Of a stretch of DNA of 64,000 nt, positions 63,100 through 64,000 are shown in pieces. Made by a program: the position numbers and the translations under genes. The notes under the pieces were generated by a model. The model did no database searches and was not told the origin of the DNA. It worked only from the letters and a program-made list of their open reading frames with translations. Each line of letters begins with the position of its first letter. The stretch's first letter is position 1. Source of the stretch: Stentor roeselii (taxonomy: Eukaryota > Ciliophora > Heterotrichea > Heterotrichida > Stentoridae); assembly GCA_006503475.1 (NCBI GenBank), contig RSEH01000150.1, positions 54,890 to 118,889 of the forward strand, written 5' to 3'.

Positions 63100-64000
63100 C
63101 TAAACTAACGAAGCGATCACTCCCAACGACATAAATGAAGTCAGGGTTCCGAATGAACTTGAACTAGAACTTGAACTAGAACTTGAACTTGAACTAGAAC
63201 TACTATCATCAGGGTCTTTACCATCGATTGCTTTGTAGAAGCTCATTTGAGAAGTATCCAGGTTAAAAACTGTATAGAATTGGCTCAGGAAATGACTGCC
63301 CAATACAAAACTGTTTGCTGAATAATAACCATAAGGCGCATGAATGTTCAACTGACAAACAGAACCTTCATCAAATTTTTCACAAATCCAAGGATCAAAA
63401 GTAAATACGGATTGGCCAATATTAAGACTCATTAGAGGAATAACATCTCCTTTTTCGAACAAGCAGTAAGTTACAAACTCTCCAACCTCAGGGCAATTAT
63501 CACTAGCCGCCAATTTCGCAAAAATACTATTCACGGTCGATAATGGAAGAATAGTCCAGTCAGTTCCTAATTCAATCCAGAAATTCGAGGTTGTATAAGT
63601 GGCAGCATTAAAAGTGATGCTAGTTGTTTGCAGTGACCACACGGTATTAGAAGCTGAAGTAAATACAACAGGAACAGCTCCTTTAGTTGCATAAGTAGAT
63701 GGGTCTGAAGCTCCAATCATCAAATTCGATGCAGGTTCCCCGTATCCGACTAAAATATCATCGAACCTATTGATGTAAAGACTGAAAATCTTTGATTTAA
63801 TCAAACCTGCAGCGAGAAGTTCATCAATGAAGCCTGGGTATTGCAAGTCTGTATAAAGGCCAAGTCCTAACAATCCATCTATTCCGTTGTAATAAGTTGC
63901 TCCCAGTGATGTTGAGTTATCAATTTTTGTTATCATCAAAAAGTAAGTCGAAACTTGCTCCGAAGAACTAGTTCCAAGACCAATTTTGTCCTTTCCCCAG
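63100..64000 (-). CDS. Aspartic-protease homologue, GPI-type, partial at the right edge
   Basis: The frame runs to the right edge; the N-terminus, including the first active-site Asp, is outside the window. The visible 300 residues have the pepsin C-lobe: GLLGLG (near the visible start), a Tyr/Phe-rich body and FVLGSHFLSQFYTVFNLD near 225-245, the typical end of pepsin-like proteases. At the second catalytic site pepsins have DTGTS; here it reads ELGTD, so the second Asp is Glu or misplaced and activity is doubtful. The tail is a Ser run (about 17 residues) and a hydrophobic end, a likely GPI signal. The stop is TAG. Confidence 0.78.
   Translation of the reverse strand, partial: WGKDKIGLGTSSSEQVSTYFLMITKIDNSTSLGATYYNGIDGLLGLGLYTDLQYPGFIDELLAAGLIKSKIFSLYINRFDDILVGYGEPASNLMIGASDPSTYATKGAVPVVFTSASNTVWSLQTTSITFNAATYTTSNFWIELGTDWTILPLSTVNSIFAKLAASDNCPEVGEFVTYCLFEKGDVIPLMSLNIGQSVFTFDPWICEKFDEGSVCQLNIHAPYGYYSANSFVLGSHFLSQFYTVFNLDTSQMSFYKAIDGKDPDDSSSSSSSSSSSSSSSSSFGTLTSFMSLGVIASLV
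63146..63200. repeat. Serine-codon simple repeat
   Basis: A run of alternating AGT and TCA/TCT serine codons on the minus strand (GAACTTGAACTAG-type units on the plus strand) encodes the poly-Ser linker before the GPI-type tail. Codon alternation shows it grew by slippage of a 6- to 12-nt unit. Confidence 0.8.

Overview
This window reads as a piece of a gene-dense, AT-rich (about one third G+C by eye) macronuclear chromosome of a ciliate, most probably a heterotrich such as Stentor. The reasons are the standard genetic code (TAA, TAG and TGA all end genes), several 15-nt introns with GTA..AG borders and an A at position 10, very short intergenic gaps, and a protein set typical of large ciliates: cilia genes, TTL-family ligases, PKG with four cyclic-nucleotide domains, pseudokinases and WD40-channel fusions. 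Nothing suggests a prokaryote, virus or transposon. No rRNA, tRNA or CRISPR array was recognised.

Layout, left to right. 1-5 kb: a partial gene, a B-box/kelch-like protein and a small membrane protein that start 8 nt apart on opposite strands, epsilon-tubulin, and two tandem glutathione peroxidases. Each peroxidase has an in-frame TGA at the catalytic position and a SECIS-like hairpin directly after its stop. The second also lacks one base. 5-17 kb: two paralogous ~1290-residue proteins that join about 14 WD40 repeats to a TRP-like six-helix channel, then a receptor with an extracellular ligand-binding fold and multiple membrane helices. 17-25 kb: DUSP-MYND-USP deubiquitinase overlapping a methyltransferase, a small putative CaaX protein, IFT54, CHMP6/VPS20, a C2H2 protein and a RING protein. 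25-34 kb: triple adenylate kinase, malectin-like protein, GET4, DHHC acyltransferase, TPR-IQ protein, and small coiled-coil and membrane proteins. 34-43 kb: coiled-coil proteins, a LITAF-like zinc-ribbon protein, a GUP1/HHAT-type MBOAT, an ERK-type MAP kinase, a Rab GTPase and an ankyrin protein. 43-50 kb: Polo-like kinase, PKG, a divergent H2A, SEC22 and a four-helix protein. 50-64 kb: a P-type ATPase lacking its catalytic motifs, secreted proteins, two TTL-family ligases, a CDPK-like pseudokinase, an intron-containing coiled-coil gene, a UBL-UBA gene and a GPI-type aspartic-protease homologue cut by the right edge.

There is no operon logic. The recurring themes are cilium and basal body (epsilon-tubulin, IFT54, TTLLs, adenylate kinase), second-messenger signalling (PKG, CDPK-like, MAPK, PLK, channels, receptor), membrane traffic (SEC22, CHMP6, Rab, GET4, DHHC) and ubiquitin (USP, RING, UBL-UBA).

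The most interesting observations are the tandem selenoproteins with SECIS elements a few bases past the stop codon, a sawtooth strand-composition pattern that resets abruptly many times regardless of gene direction, the tandem WD40-TRP-like channels, the degenerate P-type ATPase, and 15-nt introns that hide the true ends of several genes.
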